A stretch of 46,751 nucleotides of DNA from NCBI GenBank assembly GCA_003154775.1, contig PMES01000065.1:9195-55945 (forward strand), read 5' to 3'. The notes beneath the pieces were generated by a model. That model made no database searches, was not told the origin of the DNA, and saw nothing but the letters and a program-made list of their open reading frames with translations. Origin of the DNA: Acidobacteriota bacterium (lineage in GTDB: Bacteria; Acidobacteriota; Terriglobia; Acidiferrales; UBA7541). Below, piece after piece: positions 12,883 to 20,306 of this stretch (its first letter is position 1; the number at the start of each line of letters is the position of its first letter). The position numbers and the translations under genes are program-made.

Positions 12883-12907
12883 AAGAGGGGTCCTCATATT
12901 CCTGGAT

Positions 12908-12936
12908 CAGGATACACGAAATATTTCGTGTCGTCA
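12908..12936 (-). promoter_or_regulatory. Promoter of the Xre/RES module
   Basis: Read on the minus strand, TTGACG (12936-12931) and TATCCT (12913-12908) are separated by exactly 17 bases. The spacer is filled by a palindromic operator. The predicted start of transcription is near 12901. Confidence 0.75.
12914..12931. promoter_or_regulatory. Operator O1, perfect 18-bp palindrome
   Basis: ACACGAAATATTTCGTGT is a perfect inverted repeat lying between -35 and -10 of the antitoxin promoter. It is the probable binding site for autorepression by the Xre protein. Confidence 0.8.
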
Positions 12937-12954
12937 ACACGCAAATATTCGTGT
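12937..12954. promoter_or_regulatory. Operator O2, imperfect copy of O1
   Basis: ACACGCAAATATTCGTGT matches O1 at the ACACG and CGTGT arms and pairs with itself at 7 of 9 positions. It sits upstream of the -35 box, 23 bases centre to centre from O1, so two dimers could bind nearly in phase. Confidence 0.7.
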
Positions 12955-12965
12955 ATATTTACGAG

Positions 12966-12987
12966 GTACTAGTTCCGAAACCAGTAC
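12966..12987. repeat. GTAC-armed palindrome, copy 1
   Basis: A 22-bp near-palindrome with GTAC arms and a GTTCCGAAAC centre. It lies 29 bases upstream of the -35 box of the Xre/RES promoter. Related copies are at 38445-38466 and 44010-44031. Confidence 0.75.
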
Positions 12988-13164
12988 GAGGAGGGGCAGC
13001 CGGCAACAGTGAAGGGGAGGTAGGGAGAAGTACCATCTACCTGGGAGGAGAAAGGTCAAGACCGGCCCTCCAGAAAACGGTGGGCGCAAAAGGCGCACTC
13101 CTTTACGAACCAAGGTTGCCGCACCCAAAGTCGTTCCAAAGCTCACCCTGTCGGGCACCTGCCG
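12985..13164. repeat. Conserved block attached to palindrome copy 1
   Basis: Bases 12985-13021 (ACGAGGAGGGGCAGCCGGCA and onward) and 13146-13164 (CCCTGTCGGGCACCTGCCG) have counterparts at 38464-38500 and 38515-38532, where the middle ~125 bases are missing. Read on the minus strand, both also give similar peptides (RQVPDRVSFGTT... and LVLVSELVP here; RRVPNGFRFASS... and LVPVSKLVP there). It may be a structured RNA, a coding remnant or boundary DNA; I cannot decide. The rest of 13165-13384 shows nothing I can name. Confidence 0.55.
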
Positions 13165-13384
13165 TTTTGGTTCATAGTTTTGTTTGGTATGAAAAATGCG
13201 AGACTGTGTTAAGCCGACTCCAGAAACCGCGAGCTGCTTCAAGTTCTAGCTCTATCATGACGCGACTTTCCTCTCGCTCCAATCGCACTCAAATCGCTCC
13301 GATCTCTGCATACTATGCAACGTGAATTGAGGCACGGCCTTGTTCTGGTGATTGCAGCAGCTAATCAGAACGTCGGTGTGGCAA

Positions 13385-13498
13385 CTAAGACCGTCCTGCT
13401 GGTCCTCTTCCCCGCCTCGCCTTGGAATCGGTACGGCGGGGCAGTCGATTACTTCCGAGCATTTTCTTGTACTTTTGCGGGATTTTCTTTTTCTTCAT
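13385..13498 (-). CDS. Tiny Lys/Arg-rich protein, 37 aa (tentative)
   Basis: A short frame beginning MKKKKIPQKYKKMLGSNR and ending in TAG at 13385. GGAGGAAGG lies 10-18 bases upstream of the ATG. About 40% of residues are Lys or Arg, as in small nucleic-acid- or ribosome-associated proteins. No family is recognised. It could be chance, but the ribosome-binding site and strong composition argue for listing it. Confidence 0.35.
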   Translation of the reverse strand: MKKKKIPQKYKKMLGSNRLPRRTDSKARRGRGPAGRS

Positions 13499-13597
13499 CT
13501 GGAGACTCCTTCCTCCATATCCCTATCGACCCGATGAGTAGCAAATCAAAGCTCCCGGCCAGCACAGCCAGGGGAGAATCACAGCACCGCGGCAAAA

Positions 13598-13879
13598 TCA
13601 ACGAAGCCCGAGTTGTAGATGCGCAACAATCGCGAATCCACCTGAAAGAGGCGCGCGAGCCTTTCGAAATATGTCGGAGGGGCATTTCGGTTGACGATGG
13701 TCAGACTCCGTATCCACGTTTCCGCGCACCGCAAACACCGGCGCGATCGCCTTCAACTGCATCAGCACTTCGGGTTTCCCCACATCGCCCGCATGCACGA
13801 TCAGGTCTACTCCGCTCAGCGCCCGCGCCGCTTCCGGCCGCAGCAGCCCGTGTGTATCGGAGATAATTCCCAGCCTCAT
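13598..13879 (-). pseudogene. Broken YfcE/MJ0936-type metallophosphoesterase
   Basis: The N-terminal ~62 residues from ATG 13879 are a good calcineurin-like phosphoesterase start: MRLGIISDTHG (metal-binding Asp and His), VDLIVHAGD and AVRGNVDTE. The family is normally about 160-180 residues with C-terminal GHxH motifs, but this frame loses similarity after RGNVDTE and ends at 93 residues. A neighbouring minus frame over 13570-13700 reads more naturally (NRNAPPTYFERLARLFQVDS), as if another gene's 3' end had been joined on. It starts eight bases after the preceding gene's stop, so it was probably operonic. Confidence 0.65.
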
Positions 13880-13886
13880 TCGGGCG

Positions 13887-14291
13887 TCAGTCCTTTTCTC
13901 GATACTCCTCCGGCACATCATCCTCCGGCACTTCCCGCGTCTTCACCTCCGACTTGTCGGCATCTCGCGCGTTTTCCACCCCGTCCACAACTTCTGCTTC
14001 ATACGTCTGCCCTTCCTCCAGCAGCTCTTCCACGCTTTCGGAATCGCCCACAGGGACCTCCGGGAGCCCCTGTGTATCGCCCGATTGTCCGGCCGACTTG
14101 GCTCCCAGCCCGCGCGTTTCGTAGGCCGCCACATCCGCCGAGTTCCCGCGCCCTGGAATCCGCTTCTTGAGATTCTTCTTCTTGGGTGCGCTCCGAGCCT
14201 TCCGCGCCTTTTTCTTCGGCGTGGCCTTGCTCTTGGGCTTGCGCTTGCCTTCTGCTTTTGACTTGCTCTTCTTGTGTTTTTTGCGTGCCAT
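13887..14291 (-). CDS. Lys-rich hypothetical protein with acidic C-terminus, 134 aa
   Basis: The first ~48 residues are highly basic (MARKKHKKSKSKAEGKRKPK and onward) and the remainder is acidic, with the segment SVEELLEEGQTYEAEVVDGVENARDAD and the ending VPEDDVPEEYREKD. Such a charge split suggests nucleic-acid or chaperone-like binding, but no function is known to me. GGAGAG precedes the ATG. It is divergent from eda and lies directly upstream of the broken phosphoesterase. Confidence 0.75.
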   Translation of the reverse strand: MARKKHKKSKSKAEGKRKPKSKATPKKKARKARSAPKKKNLKKRIPGRGNSADVAAYETRGLGAKSAGQSGDTQGLPEVPVGDSESVEELLEEGQTYEAEVVDGVENARDADKSEVKTREVPEDDVPEEYREKD

Positions 14292-14456
14292 GGTTCTCTC
14301 CGTTCTTCGCTGAGTCTACCACTCTGTCGCCCGCCGCGCCCCGCAGTCATCTGGCTGGAAATTCTCGCTGCTCCCACTATAATGCTGTAGGAAAAGTTGG
14401 CTTCGCCGCCCACCCGGTCCATCGCCGGCGAAAGGCCCCCGGAGGTTTTTCCACCC

Positions 14457-15143
14457 ATGAAAAAGCAGGAGTTGCGTACCCGCGTTGAAGAAGTAGGTCT
14501 CGTACCGGTGATCCGCACCTCTTCCGCCGAGGATGCGCGCTTTGCCGTGGAAGAAGTCTCCCACGCCGGCATCCCGATCATTGAACTCACCATGACCGTC
14601 CCAGGCGCCTTCGACGTCATCCGCGATCTTGTGAAACAAGTTCCTGACGTTATTCTTGGCGCGGGCACGGTCCTCGACGTGGACACGGCGCGCCGCTGCA
14701 TTGACGCGGGCGCCCAGTTCATCAGCAGCCCCGCGCTCGACATACCCACGGTCCACTACGTCGCGGGACTTCCCAACATCATCATGATGGCCGGTGCCAT
14801 GACTCCCACCGAAGTTCTCGCCGCCTGGAAAGCCGGCTCCGATTTCGTCAAGATTTTCCCCGCCTCTTTGGTCGGCGGCGATAACTACATCCACGCGCTG
14901 CGCCGGCCTTTCCCCGAAATCCCGCTGATTGCCGGCGGCGGCGTCACGCAGCAAAACGCCGCCTATTACCTCCTCGCCGGGGTCTCCGCTCTCAGCGTCG
15001 GCAAGGAACTGATCCCGCGCGAATCCATGCTCCTGCACAAGCCCGACCGCATCCGTGAACTCACGCGGCGTTTCGCCACCATCGTGCGCAGCACGCGTGC
15101 CCGCATGGCCGAATCCCAGACCCAAGCCGCGCAGTTCCATTGA
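14457..15143 (+). CDS. eda: 2-dehydro-3-deoxyphosphogluconate (KDPG) aldolase
   Basis: This class I aldolase splits KDPG to pyruvate and glyceraldehyde 3-phosphate in the Entner-Doudoroff and uronate pathways. The Schiff-base lysine is K132 (DFVKIFPA) and the general acid/base is E43 (PIIELTM). GAGTVLD and the phosphate-binding GGG of LIAGGGV are present. ATG 14457 is chosen because GGAGG lies 11 bases upstream; the frame is open 20 codons further without a better start. At 228 residues it is slightly longer than E. coli Eda. It converges with a sugar-porin-like gene. Confidence 0.93.
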   Translation: MKKQELRTRVEEVGLVPVIRTSSAEDARFAVEEVSHAGIPIIELTMTVPGAFDVIRDLVKQVPDVILGAGTVLDVDTARRCIDAGAQFISSPALDIPTVHYVAGLPNIIMMAGAMTPTEVLAAWKAGSDFVKIFPASLVGGDNYIHALRRPFPEIPLIAGGGVTQQNAAYYLLAGVSALSVGKELIPRESMLLHKPDRIRELTRRFATIVRSTRARMAESQTQAAQFH

Positions 15144-15169
15144 ACCCATCCGTTCGCGTCAGCCGCGCC

Positions 15170-16633
15170 CTAAAAATCCACGTGCAGCCGCAGCGTCGGC
15201 ACAATCACCGGCCCGCGATCCCGGTTGTATCCCGGATTCACCATGTATTGCAGCCCTACGGCCGGAAAAATTCCCCGCCACGCATGCAGCGTGTAATAGC
15301 TTTCCAAAATGTTTTCCCGCCCGTAGTTCAGCTTTCCATCGCCCAGAATAAATCCGTCCCCGCCATGCGCCAGGTACTGTGCGTGGTCGCGGCTGATGCC
15401 GTTGCTGGCAAACGCCAGGCCCACATGGTCATTCCGCCGGCCCCAGCGCCCTCCATTCCCGCCGACGCCGATCTGCCACGTTTGATCCACTTCCGTGAAC
15501 GCGAACGTTTCGTGCTGCCCTTCGTTCCATCCCCACCGCCCGAATACCCCGAGCCAGTCCGTCACGGGTTGTTCGAAGTTCAATCCAAACCCATACTTGA
15601 TCGTGGTTTGCAGCGGGTGCGCGGTAATCTCTGGCGCGGGCGTCACCGGATTTGCCAGCCAACTGTTCACCGCATCCGCGTAGTCGCCCATGTTCGCGTG
15701 ATTGACGTAACTCAGCGCCCTCACGATTCCCGGGCGCTTTCCAATCACTCGCCCGCGCAGCTCTAGCTCGACGTTTTCCGAGTGTGCCCGGTTCACGTCC
15801 GCGTCCAAATGGATCCCGTTTGCCACCTTCGGCATCAGTCCTTCCGCAAATCGTAACGCCCAGTTCCGGTCGTAGTATTCCAGCAACGCTCCGAACGTGT
15901 ATCCGCGCGTATCCGCCGCATAGTCGTATGCCCCGTTGTTGTCCACCGCCCAGTTCATGAACTGCAGACTCGAATCCGTGCCGTAGGAATTCAGGTCGAA
16001 GAAGTCCACCAGGCTGAATTTGCCGAATCTCACTTCCAAGCGTCTCTCCGGCAACTCCCGGAACAACGAATAGGGACCCCGCTCCGCCACGACCTTTTTC
16101 CCGCTCAACGCAATCACCTGGTGCCACATCAACCGCGCCACGTACGGCGCTTTGCTCAGCAGCGGATTGCGCACCACATCCAGGTTGAAGAATCCCGCCA
16201 CGCCCAGCGCTTCGCTGAGCCCGTGCCCGCCCGTCTCCTGCACGTCGCACAGAAACTCCGTTGTGGTCGTCGCGCGCCATCCGGTGTAGAGCGTCAGCAC
16301 GCGCGAGGACGCATCCTGCGCTTCCGGCGTAAGGCTGTTTTTCCCTTGATAGGGAGAATCAAATGCCGGGTGCCACTGCGAAATGAAATTCGCCTGCCCT
16401 GACAGCCACAGCCGGTCCCACTCCGCATGCTCAAACATCGTTGTCAGCGAATTGTCCGGAGGCAGCGCCGATGGATCCGCCGCTGCCGGCCTCGCGTTCT
16501 CCGTTGCGGCAGGACTATCCTGCGCGCGCAAGGTCCAGCCCCAACCGGCGCCGAACAGGCACGCCAACGCCAGCCCCCTGGCAAATTCCGTTTGCCAGCC
16601 CGCTGTCCCGTGCCACCATTTCCTTCCGCTCAT
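15170..16633 (-). CDS. Outer-membrane carbohydrate porin, OprB-like
   Basis: A 487-residue protein from ATG 16633 with a signal peptide ending near LRAQD. The body alternates aromatic and polar residues as a beta-barrel does (WRATTTTEFLCDVQETGG, RLEVRFGKFSLVDFFD). It ends in the terminal Phe (LRLHVDF) typical of Bam-assembled porins. FGKFSLVDFFDLN and the C-terminal LESYYTLHAW resemble OprB carbohydrate-selective porins. A GTG at 16660 is an alternative start. The gene ends 26 bases from eda, convergent, and the pairing suggests sugar uptake, which is inference. Confidence 0.82.
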   Translation of the reverse strand: MSGRKWWHGTAGWQTEFARGLALACLFGAGWGWTLRAQDSPAATENARPAAADPSALPPDNSLTTMFEHAEWDRLWLSGQANFISQWHPAFDSPYQGKNSLTPEAQDASSRVLTLYTGWRATTTTEFLCDVQETGGHGLSEALGVAGFFNLDVVRNPLLSKAPYVARLMWHQVIALSGKKVVAERGPYSLFRELPERRLEVRFGKFSLVDFFDLNSYGTDSSLQFMNWAVDNNGAYDYAADTRGYTFGALLEYYDRNWALRFAEGLMPKVANGIHLDADVNRAHSENVELELRGRVIGKRPGIVRALSYVNHANMGDYADAVNSWLANPVTPAPEITAHPLQTTIKYGFGLNFEQPVTDWLGVFGRWGWNEGQHETFAFTEVDQTWQIGVGGNGGRWGRRNDHVGLAFASNGISRDHAQYLAHGGDGFILGDGKLNYGRENILESYYTLHAWRGIFPAVGLQYMVNPGYNRDRGPVIVPTLRLHVDF

Positions 16634-16680
16634 GCCAGGGTACTCTCCAACCGGACGCACTCTTCAGCTCTTTCATTGGA

Positions 16681-16696
16681 TCTCAATTAACTGAGA
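16681..16696. promoter_or_regulatory. AT-rich porin upstream region with inverted repeat
   Basis: TCTCAATTAACTGAGA has perfect TCTCA/TGAGA arms and lies about 48 bases upstream of the porin ATG in the most AT-rich stretch of the neighbourhood (16681-16735). TTGACA reads on the minus strand near 16735 but no -10 box is correctly spaced from it. Confidence 0.45.
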
Positions 16697-16797
16697 TTAA
16701 TAATAAAAGTAAACTACTATTAACTAGGGGCAAGTGTCAAGCGCGGTCTCGCATTTCGTTCCCCTGCTGGCTCTTGTACTGCAGCCCTGGCGTTGCG

Positions 16798-17730
16798 CTA
16801 GGGCTTGCGCTGCACGATCTGCAGCGCATTCACGCGCGCCCGCTCCACCGTCAAGCCCCAGTGCAAGTGAGGGCCGGTGACTCTTCCCGTCGCGCCCACC
16901 TTCCCAATTTCTTCCCCCGCTCGCACCATCTGTCCGGCCTTCGCTTCTATTTCCGAAAGGTGCGCATACAGCGTGTAAATCCCGTAGCCGTGGTCAATCA
17001 CGATGGTGTTCCCCGAATAATACAACTCCTCCGCGAGAGCCACCTTTCCACCCTGCGTGGAGAAAACCGGCGTCCCCGCGAGCGCCGGAAAATCCACTCC
17101 GGCATGCGGCGAGCGCGCCTCGCCATTCAATATCCTGCGCCGCCCGAAATTTCCTCCGGTTGTCACGCCCTTCAGTGGCAGCAGAAACTTCCCATCCCAA
17201 TAGCGCTCCGGTGTCACGCTTTCAAAAATCGCGCGCATCTTTTTCTGATCTTCTTCCGCGCGCTTCTGCTGTTCCGGGTCCGGCTGGACAAACTGTTTCT
17301 CCACCTGCAATCGTTCCGTTGGGAATTTCCCCGCCCGCACGGTCACGAACGCGCTGCACGACTTCGCCTCTCCCGCCGCGTTCTTCCACGACACCTTCCA
17401 CGCGTAGCGCCCCGGTGCCTTTTCCAGATCCACGCCGATCAATCCGTGCAGGGTCCCGGACTTCTCCCCTTCCCTCCACAAGGGAATCGCCCGCCCATCC
17501 CAGTCTCCCGCAAATTCAGCGAGCAGCTTCGGCCCCGCTACCTCCACAATCAAAAGACTTCCTTGCGCCGTCACCCCGGCATTCAATTTCAGCGTGACTC
17601 CGCCCTCGCAGGTCTTCCGTACTTGCCCCGGCACGGGGCCCGGCGCCAGCGCCAGAACTCCCGCCACCAAGGCTACGATTCCGAGGATCTTCTTTCGTTC
17701 CCGCCGCCTAAAATGAGATGTCAGAGACAA
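16798..17730 (-). CDS. Secreted M23-family (LytM) metallopeptidase
   Basis: A periplasmic zinc peptidase of the kind that cuts peptidoglycan cross-links or activates amidases. TTG 17730 is chosen because AAAGGAG sits five bases upstream and the product begins with a proper signal peptide (RRRERKKILGIVALVAGVLA), giving 310 residues. An Ig-like beta domain occupies the middle, followed by a short charged coiled segment (PEQQKRAEEDQKKM). The M23 domain has the zinc motif HAGVDF and the C-terminal GPHLHWGL. The zinc ligands are all present, so it is likely active. Confidence 0.9.
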   Translation of the reverse strand: MSLTSHFRRRERKKILGIVALVAGVLALAPGPVPGQVRKTCEGGVTLKLNAGVTAQGSLLIVEVAGPKLLAEFAGDWDGRAIPLWREGEKSGTLHGLIGVDLEKAPGRYAWKVSWKNAAGEAKSCSAFVTVRAGKFPTERLQVEKQFVQPDPEQQKRAEEDQKKMRAIFESVTPERYWDGKFLLPLKGVTTGGNFGRRRILNGEARSPHAGVDFPALAGTPVFSTQGGKVALAEELYYSGNTIVIDHGYGIYTLYAHLSEIEAKAGQMVRAGEEIGKVGATGRVTGPHLHWGLTVERARVNALQIVQRKP

Positions 17731-17814
17731 TCCGGCTCCTTTTCCACAATCACAATTTCGTGTGACGCAGGTCACAGCCGCCCTTTCTCTCTTCCCCCAC
17801 AATCCTATCCCGTA

Positions 17815-18273
17815 ATGGCCAGGCGATCCCTTGGAGTGGTCCTGATCGTAGCGCTCCTAGGCTGGACAGTATCCGTCAACCAGCCGCTTCTAGCGTGCAC
17901 TGGCATGTACTCTCGGGCAGCAGTTGGGGTGCCGGCAGGAGCTTCACCTGCCCATAAGCCTGAACCTTCCCCTTCGCGCCACAGCTGCTGCCCTCCCGAG
18001 GGTATGCGTTCTGCGGTAGCCCAGCCCCCAGCCCTCATTACCCCCATCTGTCTTCTCCATCAGTCGCACGACCGCAATTGCTGCTCGGTTTCGCGTAGCT
18101 CGGGCGAAATTCCATTCTTTCCATCGGCCCAGAAGCCACAGCTCGTCAAATTCGTCGCCACTCCTCAGCCCGCCTTCTTGCCGGGCGCTCTGACTTCCAC
18201 TCGTCCCCTGCCTGCAACTTCGGTCTTCTCGCCCTCCCCGCATTTTGTTTCGAGCGCTGTGCTTCGCCTCTGA
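17815..18273 (+). CDS. Secreted hypothetical protein, 152 aa
   Basis: Begins MARRSLGVVLIVALLGWTVS, a plausible signal peptide, followed by a Pro/Ser-rich sequence with two small Cys clusters (HSCCPPE and RNCCS) and several His. It lies 95 bases upstream of a much more Cys-rich secreted protein on the same strand, so both may act in metal binding. No domain is recognised and low complexity makes the coding call moderate. Confidence 0.55.
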   Translation: MARRSLGVVLIVALLGWTVSVNQPLLACTGMYSRAAVGVPAGASPAHKPEPSPSRHSCCPPEGMRSAVAQPPALITPICLLHQSHDRNCCSVSRSSGEIPFFPSAQKPQLVKFVATPQPAFLPGALTSTRPLPATSVFSPSPHFVSSAVLRL

Positions 18274-18368
18274 GACCTACCCACCGCTTCACTTGTCCTT
18301 CCATTGTAGTGTCCGCGTGGGACGTGCTTCCCATATCTCCATCCAAAATTAATCTTTGAGGTGAAAGA

Positions 18369-18839
18369 ATGAAACTCCGAATTTTAGCTGTTCTCCTAAT
18401 CGTTACTCTCGCGGCCTGGCTGCCTCTGGCTGCCCGGCAATCCGCACCAACTTCGCAAGCTCCCGCTACCCCACAGGACTCCGGCAAGTCCCCTGCAAAG
18501 CCCGCCTGTTGCTGCTGTGACCATAAAGCTCAGCAAGACAAGGGCAAGGCTGCCGGCGCTCCGGACCATTCCGCCATGACTTGCTGCCAGGGCAAAGATG
18601 CCAAGGCTATGGCCTGCTGCGGCAAAGACTCCAAAGACGCCAAGGCCTCCATGGACTGCTGCAAGGACAAGGACGCCAAGATGTGCGCGAAAGACGGTAA
18701 GTCCTGCTGTGGCTCGGGCGATGCCAAGGATGGCAAGTCCTGCTGCGGCAAAGACGCGCTCGCTTGCAACTCCAAGGACGCCAAAGACTGCTGTGCCAGC
18801 GCAAGCGATTGCTGCGCCGCCCACACTCACGCCAGTTAA
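18369..18839 (+). CDS. Cys-rich secreted metallothionein-like protein
   Basis: A 156-residue protein with a clear signal peptide (MKLRILAVLLIVTLAAWLPL). Its mature part contains 20 cysteines, nearly all as CC pairs, including one CCCC run. They lie within a loosely repeated pattern of CC-GKDAKD-type units (about residues 45-150) with many Lys and Asp. The pattern suggests binding of soft metals such as Cu, Zn or Cd in the periplasm or at the surface. It is not a described metallothionein family to my knowledge. GAGG lies eight bases before the ATG. A shared terminator follows. Confidence 0.8.
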   Translation: MKLRILAVLLIVTLAAWLPLAARQSAPTSQAPATPQDSGKSPAKPACCCCDHKAQQDKGKAAGAPDHSAMTCCQGKDAKAMACCGKDSKDAKASMDCCKDKDAKMCAKDGKSCCGSGDAKDGKSCCGKDALACNSKDAKDCCASASDCCAAHTHAS

Positions 18840-18906
18840 GCAATCCGCGTCGAGGTCCAGCAGAGGTGCTGGACCCCACCTCGGCAACCCGAAAACCCAA
18901 AACAAA

Positions 18907-18938
18907 AAGAAGGCCCTGTCCCACGGCAGGGCCTTCTT
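18907..18938. terminator. Bidirectional intrinsic terminator
   Basis: A 12-bp stem (AAGAAGGCCCTG / CAGGGCCTTCTT) with an eight-base loop separates the convergent Cys-rich and GAF genes. The T-rich tail is strong on the minus strand (TTCTTTTTGTTTT) and weaker on the plus strand. Confidence 0.85.
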
Positions 18939-18974
18939 CGTTCTGTCAATCCAATTCTCCGCGCCCAATCGCTT

Positions 18975-19574
18975 CTATAATTTCAAGCCCAGCACGCGCA
19001 CCAGTTTTTCTTCCAGCCGTTTCAATTCCAGTTCCCGCGCGTGTTCTTCCCGGGTCCGGTCGTTCAGCGCATCCTTCAATAATTTTAGATTCTGCCGCAA
19101 CTCCATCTGCCCAAGCGCCAGCCGTCTCAGCGACTTCAGCGCTTCCTTCTGTGCCTCATCCAATTCCCGCGGCTGCCGGTCAACTATGCACAGTGTCCCC
19201 AAGGCAAAGCCTTCCTCGTTGATGAGCGGCGCGCCAGCATAGAAACGGATGTGCGGTTCGTCCAGCACCATCGGATTCTCCCGGAACCTCGCATCGTTCC
19301 GCGTGTCCGGCACGATAAACAGGTCCTGCTGCTGGATGGCGTACCCGCAAAACGATCGCGCGCGCGGCATCTCGCGAATCTCCACGCCCACCTTCGACTT
19401 GAACCACTGCCGGTGATCATCCACCAGCGACAGCATCGCGATGGGCGCCTTGCAGACATAGGCCGCCAAGGCCACCAGGTCGTCAAAGGTTTGTTCGGGT
19501 TCCGTATCGAGAATCGCGTAGCGGTCAAGCGCGGCCACGCGGGCCGACTCTACACTTGGAGGGGGTGCGCTCAT
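18975..19574 (-). CDS. GAF-domain sensory protein
   Basis: From ATG 19574 the product is 199 residues and starts in the usual way for this group (MSAPPPSVESARVAALDRYAIL). One GAF domain fills about residues 18-160, with DDHRQWFKS, RSFCGYAI and APLINEEGFALGTLC. A short coiled coil ends the protein (RTREEHARELELKRLEEKLV). No output domain is attached, so it may sense a ligand and act through a partner. The frame is open to 19718, which would add a low-complexity leader. Confidence 0.85.
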   Translation of the reverse strand: MSAPPPSVESARVAALDRYAILDTEPEQTFDDLVALAAYVCKAPIAMLSLVDDHRQWFKSKVGVEIREMPRARSFCGYAIQQQDLFIVPDTRNDARFRENPMVLDEPHIRFYAGAPLINEEGFALGTLCIVDRQPRELDEAQKEALKSLRRLALGQMELRQNLKLLKDALNDRTREEHARELELKRLEEKLVRVLGLKL

Positions 19575-19776
19575 TTCCGGCTCCGAGATCCTGCCATCGG
19601 GGCGGGCAGGTTTGCGCGGGGAATCATACTCCAGACCATCCGGTCTGCCCAGCGCTTCATCCGGTGCTTCATCCGGTGCCATCTGAATCCCTTGGAGATT
19701 CTCGCGCTTCAATGTCATCCTCTAATGGTTCTTAGACGGCTTCAGGACTTAATGAGATGCATCTTCGGAGGGATTC

Positions 19777-20241
19777 ATGAAGCGTTTGCAGATTGTCGCC
19801 GTTATCGCCTTGATTGCTCTTGGCTTGGCCCTGGGCACCACCGCCTGGCCCCAGAAGCCCTCGCCCGGCATCGCCGACCGCGAACGGGAACGCCGCAGCT
19901 TTGCAGTCAACCTGGTCCGCGCCATCCAGAAGGCCCAACTCGATTTCAAATCCAAACATGCGATTTACGCCAATTGGGACTCCCTCATCGGCAACGGCTA
20001 CTTCACCTCAACCGGCACCAAATGGGCCTCCCCGGACTTCCCCACGGTCGGCCAGGCGCTCTACGGCCGCGGCCCGGAAATCGTCCCCGGCTGGAGGTTG
20101 CGCCTGAATGTCTCCAATAGCGGCAGCGCCTACGACTTGCTGCTCGAGGATGTCAACGATCCCAAGTGCGGCTACGCGGCCCTGACCGACGAGCGCGGCA
20201 CAATTCGCCAAGCCAAGTCCCTCGAGTGCCCGATCCAGTAA
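19777..20241 (+). CDS. Secreted pilin-like hypothetical protein, 154 aa
   Basis: The N-terminus (MKRLQIVAVIALIALGLALG) is a signal peptide or single membrane helix. RSFAVNLVRAIQKAQLDFKSKHAIYANWDSL then resembles the helical start and first loop of type IV pilin-like proteins, but the prepilin peptidase site (G then FTLIE) is not present. Function is unknown. GGAGG lies six bases before the ATG. Confidence 0.72.
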   Translation: MKRLQIVAVIALIALGLALGTTAWPQKPSPGIADRERERRSFAVNLVRAIQKAQLDFKSKHAIYANWDSLIGNGYFTSTGTKWASPDFPTVGQALYGRGPEIVPGWRLRLNVSNSGSAYDLLLEDVNDPKCGYAALTDERGTIRQAKSLECPIQ

Positions 20242-20269
20242 AGGCGGACTCGCGGCCTGCGGACTACTC

Positions 20270-20298
20270 TTGTGTAGCTACATTTTGGGGGTTATACT
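20270..20298 (+). promoter_or_regulatory. brnTA promoter with palindromic operator
   Basis: TTGTGT (20270-20275) and TATACT (20293-20298) are separated by 17 bases. The perfect palindrome TGTAGCTACA (20273-20282) overlaps the -35 box and spacer and is a likely site for autorepression by the BrnT-BrnA complex. Confidence 0.65.
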
Positions 20299-20306
20299 AT
20301 GCCTCC

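Noticed and set aside
12985-13164. Group II intron, retron or known riboswitch
   Set aside because: No domain V motif, reverse transcriptase or recognisable riboswitch core could be found.
16441-17814. Long plus-strand frame upstream of the secreted protein at 17815
   Set aside because: It runs antisense to the porin and M23 genes; only the part from ATG 17815 lies outside them.
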